A stretch of DNA of 26,160 nucleotides, from the NCBI GenBank assembly GCA_009602725.1, contig WELB01000377.1, forward strand, positions 1 through 26,160. Reading direction: 5' to 3'. Position 1 is the stretch's first letter. Each line of letters opens with the position of its first letter. A program made the translations under genes and the position numbers. The notes below the pieces were generated by a model. That model saw only the letters and a program-made list of their open reading frames with translations, made no database searches and was not told the origin of the DNA. This DNA is from Spirogloea muscicola. Lineage: Eukaryota > Streptophyta > Zygnematophyceae > Spirogloeales > Spirogloeaceae. Below are positions 1 to 10,300 of the stretch, in pieces.

Positions 1-48
1 ATTGGCCTCCCTTTCAATTCATGCGCCCCGCGCGCCTTCTCTCTTTTC
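1..48 (+). repeat. 60-bp dispersed box, copy A (starts before the window)
   Basis: Contains ATTGGCCTCCCTTTCAATTC and CATGCGCCCCGCGCGCC then TTCTCTCT. The same text occurs at 1071-1120 and 24864-24920 on this strand and at 1349-1393, 1741-1806 and 2970-3033 on the other strand. Confidence 0.75.
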
Positions 49-54
49 GCCGAA

Positions 55-250
55 GAAAGAAAGTGCCCGCCCATTGAGAAGAGGGGCTGGCAAAGCCAAC
101 CCAAAAAGAATGGACAATATTCAAAGCCAAAGAAAAAGTGCCGAAAAGGGACTACACTACAAAGTGCAAGACGGTGCAGAGGGAGATGCAGATGGATGCT
201 CAGTATCCACATGTGAGCAACAGCAGATCAGAGTAACTCGGGGCAGGAAA
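55..250 (+). repeat. Hairpin-core repeat unit, copy A
   Basis: Aligns over about 190 bp with 1460-1650: AAGTGC-x-CGCCCAT, the hairpin, AAAAAG-x-ATGGACAAT, CAAAGCCAAAGAA, GGACTACACTACAAA, GATGCAGAGGGA and GTGAGCAACA. The hairpin stem is at 85-101. Confidence 0.72.
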
Positions 251-476
251 ACTGCCGGCACGAAGGTGCAACGCCCGGGCCATAGACCTCTGCAGCGAGA
301 CGGCCAGCCTCAACCGAAAGACCTGCGCGAGGGAGCCGGCAGCATTGAAGCCTGGCGAACCCTGCCGCCGCTCGATGGCCTCCCTCGCCCGCCGCTTGGC
401 TGACTGCGTAGCCCGCCTCCTCCGACGAGCGTTTGGCTCCTCACAAAGAGGAGAAAGAGCGGCCAGATTGACTGGT

Positions 477-494
477 GGCTGGGAAAGGCCAGCC
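477..494 (+). repeat. Hairpin core GGCTGG...CCAGCC
   Basis: Six-base stem with a GAAAGG loop, followed by AAAAGAATGGACAA as in the other copies. Confidence 0.62.
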
Positions 495-606
495 CAAAAG
501 AATGGACAAGGTCTGAGGGAGCTTGAGTGCGAACGACTAGGACTAAGACGTCAGCCAGGGAACGCTCAGTAACCTCTAGACAGGAGATGCAGATCACGAA
601 GCAGTC

Positions 607-750
607 AGGCGTGATTACGTCGGCGATGAGCCGAGGCCCCCTGCCGAGCGCGCTGGCGACGAGGTCGGCGCGCCGGGTGTGGATGCGGCCATCCGCCCCA
701 GCGGTCGGAGGCATGCCGCTGGTATTTTCGAGCGCCACGGCATAATCGGC
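607..750 (-). pseudogene. Short endonuclease-domain fragment of the same retrotransposon family
   Basis: The reverse strand reads EADYAVALENTSGMPP, HTRRADLVASALGRGPRLIA and DVITPD, colinear with KEAGYQVALESTGVMP, RTRRVDLVGVPLGGGKRLLM and DVVLTD of the copy at 7279-8174. The similarity stops abruptly at both ends. Confidence 0.68.
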
Positions 751-944
751 CTACTAGAGGTCACTAAGTGACCATCCTTCGTGGTACTTGTTGTTGTTTG
801 TAGTTTAGCGCCATTGGGCTGGCCTTTCACAGCCACTGCCTTATGTTGGACAAGCTGTTTCCTTCCAGCCCCTTCAGACCTTGTCCTGCTTTTCGGGCTG
901 CCTTTTCACAGCCACCGCCCTCTCCTGGAAGCGTCTTTCTTCTA

Positions 945-1016
945 AGTGGCTTCCGTGGTGGTGGTTTGGCTCCTCACCATAGCTTGTCAGATATGCATGT
1001 GCTCACTCGGGGATAT
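945..1016 (+). pseudogene. C-terminal tail fragment of the same retrotransposon family
   Basis: The forward strand reads SGFRGGGLAPHHSLSDMHVL then TRGY, matching SGFRGGATAPQVSLSDLFVL then TRGY at the end of the 1874-2963 copy. The stop that normally follows TRGY is replaced here by a TTA codon. What follows (1027-1119) is the left arm of an inverted repeat. Confidence 0.66.
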
Positions 1017-1026
1017 TTAGTGTCCC

Positions 1027-1119
1027 CCTTAGCCAGCTCATTACCCAGTTAATAAGACATTTGTAAGGCTAGAATTGGCCTATCTTTCAATCTCATGCGC
1101 ACCGCGCGCCTTCTCTCTC
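1027..1119 (+). repeat. Inverted repeat, left arm
   Basis: Reverse complement of about 1349-1438 at roughly 80 percent by eye. It comprises the end of a retrotransposon 3' flank (CTTAGCCAGCTCATTACCC) plus one 60-bp box. Confidence 0.7.
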
Positions 1120-1348
1120 TAATCGAAGAAGGAGCTCCCGCCTACTTGCCCGTTCTTCTCGCGGTCTGGACCGGCCTTTGCGCAGCCCCCGGTTTGCAAG
1201 AAGCTTTAACTAATTTTCACAGCCATCGTCGCCTTTGGAAGAGCCCCACTTTCTGGTAGAGCTTTGTTCTATGAAGAGCTTACTACCGACGATGGAGGGG
1301 CAAAATGAGAAAGTGGCTCTGGCATAAAGAGTGAGTGGAGCCAAAGCA

Positions 1349-1438
1349 GAGAGATGGCACGCGGTGCGCATTATATTGAAAGAGAGGCCTATTGTAAAGT
1401 TACAAACGTCCTGGTAGCGGGGTAATGAGTTGGCTAAG
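1349..1438 (-). repeat. Inverted repeat, right arm
   Basis: Includes the box text in reverse (GCACGCGGTGCGCA) and GGGTAATGAGTTGGCTAAG, matching the left arm in inverse order. The 230-bp spacer between the arms holds no gene. Confidence 0.7.
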
Positions 1439-1459
1439 AAGAAAGGCTAAGGGGGGCAA

Positions 1460-1650
1460 GAACAAGAAGAAGTGCTCGCCCATAAAGAAGAAGGGCTGGC
1501 AAAGCCAGCCCAAAAAGGATGGACAATGTCTAAAGCCAAAGAATGAGGAGCCGGAAACGGACTACACTACAAAACACTGCAAAACACATAGACGATGCAG
1601 AGGGAAGCTCAGTACCACGAGTGAGCAACATCAGGTCTGAGTAGCTCGCT
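1460..1650 (+). repeat. Hairpin-core repeat unit, copy B
   Basis: Second long copy of the unit at 55-250. The core 1494-1510 is a perfect 7-bp stem, GGCTGGC-AAA-GCCAGCC. Confidence 0.74.
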
Positions 1651-1740
1651 GCAGGGAAAGAGGCACTCCGCCGAGACACAGAGGCGGCGGCCATTGCACG
1701 GCCTGCTCGCGTGTGGACGGCGTGGGCAAGGGAGCGTTGA

Positions 1741-1806
1741 AGAGAGAAGGCACGCGGGCCGCATGAAATGAAATGGAGGCCAATTCAAGCCGACACATTG
1801 TTCAGG
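1741..1806 (-). repeat. 60-bp dispersed box, copy D
   Basis: Reverse-strand copy lying about 70 nt beyond the stop codon of the retrotransposon fragment at 1874-2963. On that strand it starts CCTGAACAATGTG, as does the copy at 2970-3033. Confidence 0.72.
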
Positions 1807-1873
1807 CAGAGTCTAGGGCAAACTAAACAGGGCTACATAATACGGAACCTAAACCAAGGTGCCTAAGGTGACA

Positions 1874-2963
1874 TCAGTACCCACGGGTGAGCACAAACAA
1901 ATCCGACAAGCTAACTTGGGGAGCTGTAGCGCCGCCACGAAAGCCGGAGGCCTGACTTAAAGCGCGCCCTGCACGTTGATGAAGAGCCAATGCTTGCGAG
2001 CGCTGCAAACTAAGTGAGAGCCGCATTCTATAGTATGCAACTAAGGCCTGCGGAATGCTGGAGTGGCCCAAGCTGCCCCCCCGACTTCGACGACGCGCAT
2101 CAACCAGCCGGGCCAGATGCTGGATCAGGCAGGACCATTGTACGCCGTAGCCTCCGTAGATATCCATGGCACACGGATAAAGATGGTCCCCTCGGGGATG
2201 GTCCTGATAGTGCCGCTCCTTCTTGCGCTCCGCGCTGGACGTGGCCCAGCCAGACACAGTTGACATGGGTGCGCCAGCCTTGTACGCGTCGATCAGTATC
2301 ACGTCCAGGAGCAGACGAGGCCCACCGCCCCGGGGGGTGGCGCCCACGTCCAGACGCCGCACATATGGCTTGCCGTGCCTTGAGGAGATTGGCATGATGC
2401 CGGACACCTCCATCGCCAGATGATACCCCGCCTCTCGCACAATTCCAAATATAGTGTCCCTGAGTAAGTCGTGGGAGGCAATGCGCTCACCCCCTTCATC
2501 ACATCGCAGCATATGAGCAGCTAGATCGAGCTTGTCATCGGCAATGTGGCCACACTCGCACTGGCGGATGCCAGCCAAGCATGGGGGGGGAAGGGCCGAA
2601 GGTGGTGGTGGAGCGCTGTGCGGAATAGGTTTTCTGGGAGTCGAAGGGACTCGTATATCAGCAGAGCGTTTAGCCACTCAGACGCGCCCGAGGAGCTGAT
2701 GGAAAGGAGCTGGGTGAGGCCACGTCCATCGTCCTTGAGCAGTCCCTTCAATTCAGAGGCGGCCTGCACGTCCGCAGCGTGAGTGTAGTGCGCCTGCGCT
2801 TTCCTGTCAGAACAGCGTGCCCATGCCGCAAAATCTGCATGACCCTCTGCAGAAGTTGGTAAAGAGCGCGAGAGATCATGCAGTGCTGCGGTCAGGGAAA
2901 GCTGGAAGGGTAGGTTCCGCGTTGCAACACCCGCTATAGTGGGTGCTAAAGCAACCTGGCCCC
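1874..2963 (-). pseudogene. Non-LTR retrotransposon fragment: zinc knuckle and endonuclease, frameshifted
   Basis: Same family as the copy in the VPS13-like gene. Reading from 2963 down: ALHDLSRSL, LLSISSSGASEWLNALLIYE, zinc knuckle CECGHIADD...AHMLRC, then RRLDVGATPRGGG, LLLDVILIDAY, AERKKERHYQDH, LYPCAMDIYGGYG and a tail ending SDLFVLTRGY and a stop. The first part and the part from the knuckle on are in different frames; the switch lies at or near a run of eight G (2583-2590), so one base was gained or lost there. The 3' UTR (1801-1873) is unlike that of the copy at 7184-7278. Confidence 0.75.
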
Positions 2964-2969
2964 TCAGGA

Positions 2970-3033
2970 GAGAAGGCGCGCGGGGCGCATGAATTGAAAG
3001 GGAGGCCAATTCAAGCCAATACATTGTTCAGGA
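2970..3033 (-). repeat. 60-bp dispersed box, copy E, inside a retrotransposon ORF
   Basis: Reverse-strand copy between the reverse-transcriptase piece and the endonuclease piece. TCAGGA occurs at both edges (2964-2969 and 3028-3033). The box brings a stop in the frame of the reverse-transcriptase fragment. Confidence 0.7.
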
Positions 3034-3340
3034 CGAAGCGACTGGAGATGGTGGAGGCCACTTGGGCCCAGCAACCCAGGTGAGCTGCTTGGGACAGGCG
3101 AGCCAGTGGACGGCACCCAAGGCCGCCTTTGCTGGTAGGAAGGGTACACTGTAGGATGGCAGCCGGCGTGGCGGATAGATTGGGATGGTCCACCAGGCCG
3201 TGAAGAGCCTGTTGGAGTTAGGAGTCCACGGTAGAGTAGATGGCGAGTAGTGCAGAGGTGGGTTGAAACGATACTGTCAGGCGCATACGAAAGACTTGGG
3301 CGAAGCGGCTGAGTTGAAGAACAAGAGCAACAACGCGGCG
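3011..3340 (-). pseudogene. Reverse transcriptase C-terminal fragment of the same element
   Basis: The reverse strand reads LQQALHGLVDHPNLSATP, then LPTSKGGLGCRPLARLSQAA and HLGCWAQVASTISSRF. 'LP-x-x-x-GGLG-x-(R)' followed by an Ala-rich helix is typical of the thumb/connector end of non-LTR reverse transcriptases. Upstream, after a stop/frameshift near 3218, ALVLQLSRFAQVFRMRLTVS continues the same region. The catalytic YxDD part is absent. It lies just ahead of the endonuclease fragment at 1874-2963, split from it by a dispersed 60-bp box, so both were probably one element. Confidence 0.62.
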
Positions 3341-3720
3341 GCACCCACCTCCAGCCAACGGGAGCGCCGCCACACCTCGGCCGCATGCATGGCTCCGTAT
3401 CAGGCCCCACGCGGGACGGCGAAGTGGGCCGGGCCGCCGCCTCCGTGGCGGACAACCTCTTGCTGCCGTCTCGGTGGCTGGCAGCGCCCTTCGCAACGGG
3501 CGTCTCAAGAGTCGACGGAGGGCGTCTCAGCGGCAGGGCGGAATGTCACCTCAGCAGGAGAACCCGCAGGAAGGCCGCGGCGCTCATGACGCGCGGACCG
3601 CGCCGTGCCGCGCCCCCGCGTCAAGCCGCCGCCGAGGCGCCGTCGGCTCGGTCCCACCGTGCTGCTCCTAGCCTTTCCTGCCACTGCGCCAGCTGCTCGA
3701 CGCTGGCATCAGCTACAGTG
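3341..3720 (+). promoter_or_regulatory. GC-rich 5' flank / leader of the VPS13-like gene
   Basis: This stretch is much richer in G+C than the gene body and lies between a retrotransposon fragment and the chorein start codon. No TATA box is evident. It is open in the same frame as exon 1 from an upstream ATG at 3385, so it could encode a 112-residue Ala/Arg-rich N-terminal extension, but it shows no domain and chorein_N normally starts the protein, so I read it as promoter plus 5' leader. Confidence 0.45.
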
Positions 3721-4368
3721 ATGATTGACAACTGGTTGTCGGGCCTGCTGGCTCGGCAGCTGACCACCTACCTGGATATCAATGAGGAGGAGCTCCTCGT
3801 GAGCTTGCTTCCCGGCTGCGTCCAGCTCCGCAATGCGCGCGTCCGTCCGGACGCGATCAACGAGAATCTGTCCACTTCGCCACTTATTGTAGTGGAGGGT
3901 ACCCTGGCCTTCCTGCGGGTGGTTGTGCATCCCTTGCAAGCAGCCGTCGTCCAGATCGTTGCCGACGGTCTACATATGACCACGGAATTTCGGTAAGGCA
4001 AGAAAAGGCATGATGAGTACCTTTCCAGCCCTATGGTGTATGTACACAGCCAGATGTGCAGCAATTGAGCAATTTGTGTTGGGCTGACATACAAGGCAAC
4101 AGTCCCAGTTCCCTTAAAAGTGCAAGTGCATTTACAGAGAAAAACTTGTCACATGTCAATCACCTCGTCAAAGAAGCTGATATCAGGCTGAAAAAAACAA
4201 TGTCACAACTGACTGGTCAATTGCAATTCTGAGTAGGTCTGCAGATGATCCTTGGTGGCAACAGCAAAGGGAGGTTGCAGATAAGCACGTGCGGTGCAAA
4301 ATATATGAGCAACTGGATTCGAAGGTTAGAGGTGCTCTTAACACACCCTCCATTACGCTATCAGCCTG
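3721..4368 (+). CDS. VPS13-like gene exons 1-2: chorein_N domain
   Basis: Exon 1 (3721-3992) encodes the chorein_N domain: MIDNWLSGLLARQLTTYL, then the LLVSLLPGCVQLRNARVRPDAI stretch that matches the family pattern L-S-x-x-L-x-x-G-x-V-x-L-x-N-x-x-x-(R/K)-x-x-A. This is the opening that loads lipid at the donor membrane. Exon 1 ends in CG|GTAAGG in phase 2. Exon 2 (4237-4368) starts after GAGTAG and reads RSADDPWWQQQREVADK, equivalent to the charged linker after chorein_N in plant homologues. A second AG at 4243-4244 would give an immediate stop, which decides the acceptor. Exon 2 ends in CTG|GTAAGA, phase 2. Confidence 0.88.
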
Positions 4369-7300
4369 GTAAGAAACCTGCTCCGTGACACACAAGCTGG
4401 ACACTTTGAGCGTAAAGTTGACTTGTTGATCTGCGCTGTTGTGCAGGGATGTTTCGTGCACAGATCTCTTGAGCAGCGCAGGGCAAAGAGGACATCAGCT
4501 GCTACCGCCTGGGCACTGCTGGAGCATCTCAGTATAGCAGCTCTAAGCATTGTTGAAATTGAGATCCTGAACGCTTGTATTCGAGTCCCTTTCATCGATA
4601 GATATGGCAAGCAGCGAGCTCTCTGCTTAAAAGTGGCCAAGCTGTTTATGAAGAGAGGAAGTGAGAGTGGGGCAGGCGGCAAGGGTGGATTAGCAGGAGC
4701 ATCGTTGAAGATGGTCTTCGGAGCACTCACAGCAACTGCAGCTGCGGTTACAAAGATCTGCCAAATTACCGGTCTGAGCTTGTACCTAGAGAAGGAACGA
4801 GTGACACACAACAGAAAATCAGAATGTGATATCTTATCATTAAGAGATGGAAAGGTGGAGCCATTTCTGAAGGGAGTCATTGCAGGCAGCCAGACTGCAC
4901 AGGATGCTGAGGACAGAAGCAAGAGCGAAGACTATCAAAGAGGGAGTGAGGACAAGAACATCCTACCAGAGGCAAGGTCTCAGACAGGCAGGGGGCCATC
5001 CTTGCAGGAATGGCAAGTGGAAGAGGAGGTACCGATGCTTTCAGTAGCCGAATCTGAAGTTGTCAAGATGGAGAAGGTCTGTCTCCTGTCACCTCATAAT
5101 CACAAGCTATTCCTGAAACTGGAGCCCCAGCTGGCTGTTGCTCTCAACACCGAGGTTGATGAAGTTGCGCTGCACCTGGACATTGCTGATATTGAAGTTC
5201 TTTTGGACCTGAGTGGGAAGCTGACAGCTGCTGGCTATTCAAGTCCTGATGAGAACGCAAAATCTGATAGTCAGACAGCGAATGGCGGGGTAGAAACTGG
5301 TCAACAGAAAGAGCCGCAAAGCACTGTGGAATACTCGAAAGATAGGTCAGCCAGAGAGCTCTGGCGCTGGTGCTTGTCAAGAGTGCGGGACAACAGGCAG
5401 CAGGTCAATGAGATAATTTTGACCAGTTCCCTGCGGAGGAGGTACACCAAGACGTACGAGGCATGGCTTGTCGGGAAGTACTGGGGCCAAGATCCGAAGA
5501 CGAAAAGTCGACGAGGTACAGACATCATAGACAGATGGCAATTACAGCAGGAGAGTAGCACAAGCAGACTCACACCTAATCACCTTTCTTTGGACCAAGA
5601 GGCGGACTTTCTGGAGAGGTCTCTGCCAGCTGAAGCCATAGTGCTGGCCAGGCACATTGCTCGGCAGCGGGTCTTACTTCAGAAGGATGGCACACCTATT
5701 GAAGTTTCAAATCCTATGTTGCAACGCGATGTCACGCTCCACTGTGCACTGCAGCTTGGAATGGGTTACATTTCTGTGAGCTTGGCTGCTCCAGTAGACG
5801 CTCAGACCAGGAAGGTTGCAGAGATCCCAGCATGTAGACTTGCTTGGCAGCAGCTTTCTGCATCACTCGATTTTGCAAGTAGCGGTGTGCGGACAAGCTT
5901 GACATGTGGCGCTGTCCTTGGAGAACTGCTCAGTCTACAAGCGGACATACACTGCCACTTCACAAGATCAATGAGGGATCAAGGGCAGGTAGAGGAGGCA
6001 CCACGTATCCTCTTGAAGGGCAGCCCTGCTTATACTGGCATCGTAGAAGGTGCAGCCTAGCAAGTGCAAAAGCTTCCTCATCGTGTAGCCCATCTACTGC
6101 TGGCAATGTATTGTACTTATACTTCCTTGGCATTCTTGCAAGATTTAGTGCCTCTGTATGCACTGCTTCCTTCAAGGATCTGAGGCTCATTCACATACAC
6201 ATGTTACAAGAACTGACTAGCCTGTAGGCATCTGTCTTATGTATGGCAGGGCCTTATAAAGATGCCGGGGTCATCACCTTGACCAAACAGCTGATAACAT
6301 TCTGGCAGGCGACAAAATCTATGGTGTCTTCTGCTTGGTTTCGTACCCAGGTCTGCGCATCTCCAATGGAGAGGCTTCCAACATAGAGTGACTAGGGAGG
6401 CTTATGGTCCCGTATCTGAGTCTCACAACTGTGTGTATGTTTGCTACCTACAATGCTGTTAAAGTCTTCCCACTAAGAGACCTGAGATCATGCTTCTGAT
6501 CATTGGTTTGGCCCGATCATCTTTCTGTAGACATACTTCGGAAGAGACGATTGATAGCTAACATACCAGCTGCATCTGACTTTACGACATGCATTTGCAT
6601 TGGCCTGTGGCATATAATCTCTGCTTGTTCTAAGTGGACAATCGCTGATGCGCAGGCATCAGGGCCTTCAAATACCACCACCATCGATGTACACAACAGG
6701 GAAAGGCCTAGCACTGCTGCGCAGCCCTATCTTGTGTGCTCGCTCGCATTTCAGCAAAATGGGAGAACGTCTTCAGAGGATCTTGTGGAAGTTCAAATTC
6801 TCATGGGCGCCTTAGAGGTCAACGCTATACCGCAGAATGTTTCTGATTCTATCAATTTGTACAGTTGCCTTCGGAATGCATTTCAGACCACAGCCACATC
6901 TCAGGAGCCCAAAGTTGTAGCTACTGGAGCCAGATCTTTTGGTAGAAGCAAACGGGAGGAGCTAGAGTTGAGCACTAGCATGGAGATCCAGGAAGCAAGT
7001 CAAATACAGCTTCATGCTGTAGAATGGCTAGCTTCTCTCCTACAGACTCTTGCAGATGGAGTTCTCTTGGCAGTTCCAGCAATCAAATTGCAGCTTCTTG
7101 TGGATATAGACTGTCCAAGATTTGTATTGTCCACCGGTGAGCTTAAGAGGATAGATAGAGCAATACCAGGCAAGACTGGAGAAAGCGGCTGCTGATATGA
7201 AAGAATCGGCTGTGAAATGCCAGCCAGATGCATACAGGTGTTCATGACGGAGCCAAAGGCTAGGCAGACAGGGCGCCCTCAATACCCCCGTGTCAGCAGT

Positions 7301-10300
7301 AAGAAGTCAGATGAGCTGAGGGGAGGAAGAGCAACCCCGCTGCGCAAGCCAGAGGCTGCTGCAAGGGCCCGACCAGCGCGGCGGTGCAAAGCAAGCGCTT
7401 GGGAGCGCTGCAGGGACATAGACAGTCGCATACGGTAGCAGGACACCAGACCCAAAGGCACCGAGCCACCGGGAAGGGCAGCACCCTGCTCCCGGCGCCG
7501 CTGGTCAGCTTGAGAGGCCAGCAGCGAAAGTAACGAGGACCACCGACCCCCGTAACACCCATGGATGTCCATGGCCAGTGGGTAAAAGGTATCACCCGCC
7601 GGGTGGTCCTTGTACTTGTGCAGCTTCTTCCGTTCGGCTACCTTCACAGCGTAGCCGGTCTCAGAAGTAATGGGGCCCTTCGTCCGGAAGCTGTCGGTGA
7701 GGACAACGTCCATGAGGAGCCGCTTGCCACCTCCCAGGGGGACGCCGACCAGATCGACACGCCTCGTCCGAGGGACCCCATTGCGGAGGAGGATGGGCAT
7801 CACCCCAGTGCTCTCCAACGCCACTTGATATCCCGCCTCCTTGACGATGCCATACATGGCGTCACGTAGGAGGTTGTGGGAGCCCGTGCGCTCACTGCCT
7901 TTGGCACACCTGAGCATGTGGTCACCCATGAGCAATGAATCCTGCTCAATAAGCCCACATTCACATTGGGTCACCCCTGCCAAGCACAGGGATGGCAAGC
8001 CAAGACGGCGGCGCATAGCATCGCAAAACAAAGCATTCTCCATCCGCAAGCCCGCATGCAAAGGCAAAGCGCGGAGCCACTCAGACGCTCCCAGAGACGA
8101 AACAGATAGGAGCCGAGCCTGGCCTCGAGCATCTCCTTGGAGGAGACTCCGGAGATGCTCCAGTGGTTGCTCGTCTGGAGAAGGGAGGGTCTCCAGTCTG
8201 CTCATTGTAAATGCGGGACATTGGACCCTGCACTCCACTACAGCCAGCCCGGAGGACGTTAGTCAGACGCGATCAAGTAGACTTGCGCCTGACTTGAATG
8301 ACGAGTCAGGAGTACGGCAACGTGACACGAAGAGCTTGGCTGAGATTGCCTGGGACAACAGACCCAGAGCTAAGGCAACACAACATGCAGAGCCTTTGGA
8401 GGGCATGTCACAGATTTGGAATCATTATGAACTTTCTGTCGACGGCGCCACAATGACTTTGGAAAACTCTACATCAAAGCGGGGTGGAGGTCGGACTCTT
8501 CTTGAATTTACAAACGGTGCCGTCCATGCTTCCTTTCACAGGTACTTTGAATTGTGCCTCCTCGGCAGCACTCATTTCAATACTCTGGATATCTCAGTTG
8601 AGTTGGACTTCCATGTCTATGCTGGGCTTTGAGGCTGGTGAGGAACTCTTACGAACCTTGAGGATGTGTCCTTTCTGATGGGGATAAAGATGCACGATAT
8701 TATAAATTGTGCCTGCTCTTGCTGCAGGGAGATTTCTGCTATGCTCCTAAACGTGAGCAATCACGTCTCAGCAGCTATCAAGGCTGAAGTTCCGACTGTT
8801 CAGCTACACGTTACTCCAGAAGAAGCTGCAGTTGTCACAAGGGTCAGAGACGGTCGCTAACTGTAGTGAATGCTGTAGCTGCTGCCAGTTCTACACATCT
8901 TTCTCTCTGTGAAGAAGCCTTCTAAGAAGCCACTTTAGTTGAGAAAGGAAGCTTGTAGAGGCTTGCAGTCCACCTATTGATAAGGTTGGCGTGCTTGTTT
9001 GTTGCTTGCCTTTTTAACAATACTATCCAAGAGCCTAGCAAGCTTAGCAAGGCTTTCTGCTGTAGTCATCTACACAGTATATCTTGGTTGATATGTGAGT
9101 CTTGAATGATTGTGCACGCCTCTGCAGATCGCAAACCTCCTGATGGGGGCCAGCAAAAGTGATGGCCAAGGCTCTACCAAAGTGCACAGGCAAGAGGACT
9201 GCTCTGCCAGGTCTGGGCAATCCAGTGTGCCAGGCTTCCCAGTGTGGGTCCCCAACAGCGACTCCTACTTCTTGCATTTGCAGTTGGTTCTGGGCTCCTT
9301 GCAAGTGACTCTAGATAATCTCCCAGTTGACAGAGTGGGAAGCTGGAGGTCTGCATCGGCTGACGCAGGCGGCAAGCAAAGCGGCACCAGTAGTGACAAG
9401 GACTGGTCATTAAGCTCATCAAGAAGCATACGGAGAAGCCTCTCTCACAGGAGTTCCCAAAGTGCTCCCAAGGAGTCTGTTGAGCTGTTTCTGCAAGCTT
9501 TTACCTTGGTTGGCCAGCTTGGAAGCTTTCACCAAGGTACCATACAAGGTGGACTGGAACACGTCAGTCTCTCGGTCCTTCCTCCCAAGTCTCCAGCATC
9601 AGCTGCTGGTCAGTGGACTTCAGATAAGTCGTACTCGGTTGGAAGAGTCGATACAGATGAAGGGCCAGAGACTGTGAAAAAGCAAAGAAGTGTGCAAGCT
9701 GCGCTCACTATCCTGGATTGCTCCATCTACTTATCTGGCTTTGGTAAGGTTTTCCTGCTAGCAATGGACAGGGACCAGAGAGATCATCCATTCTTGAACC
9801 AGCATCTCAGTGCTGGTACAAGCAGCTCAAGAAGGGTGGAGTCTGAGTCTGAGGATGTACAAGAAACTGGCGCTTGTCTTTCTAAATACACAGTAGCAGA
9901 TATGAAATGTATACGGGATGCGAGAAGCACTGCAAGAGACAAGGAAATGAATAGGGAAATTGCAGATCATCAGTGGCTTTCGGGCACTCTGAGTGTGAGC
10001 CAATTTATTGTTCAAGATGCAACAAGTGGAAGTATACTGAATGAGGCTGTACGAGCTCGTCATGAGTTACAATCAAACTCCCCAAGCTCAGCAGCTCAGA
10101 GTATGAAGGTGGCCATGCATGTTAGAGGAAAATTTCAGGGGCTTAGTGTTACAATCCAGGTATGTGAAGTCTCCATCATCATTTCCAGAATCAGACTTGT
10201 GATATAAGCGCTGACTAATGAGCTCGTTTGCCCTTGTCTACCTTATATCCCGTCATGACTGCATTGTCAAAGGATGCTAAAGCGGTACTACAGTCTATGC

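Noticed and set aside
2-403. 133-codon forward open frame at the window start
   Set aside because: It reads through the dispersed box and the hairpin repeat unit; the same repeats occur in other frames elsewhere, so it is not a conserved protein.
1222-1321. Small inverted words CCATCGTCG/CGACGATGG and ACTTTCT/AGAAAGT in the fold-back spacer
   Set aside because: They are in the wrong order to nest in one stem, so no simple structure is supported.
7841-8632. 263-codon forward open frame
   Set aside because: Its first part is the antisense of the retrotransposon ORF; only the part from about 8181 to 8541 is VPS13 exon 5.
8603-8637. Possible 35-nt exon between exons 5 and 6
   Set aside because: It leaves phase 1 while exon 6 needs phase 2; joining exon 5 directly to exon 6 fits.
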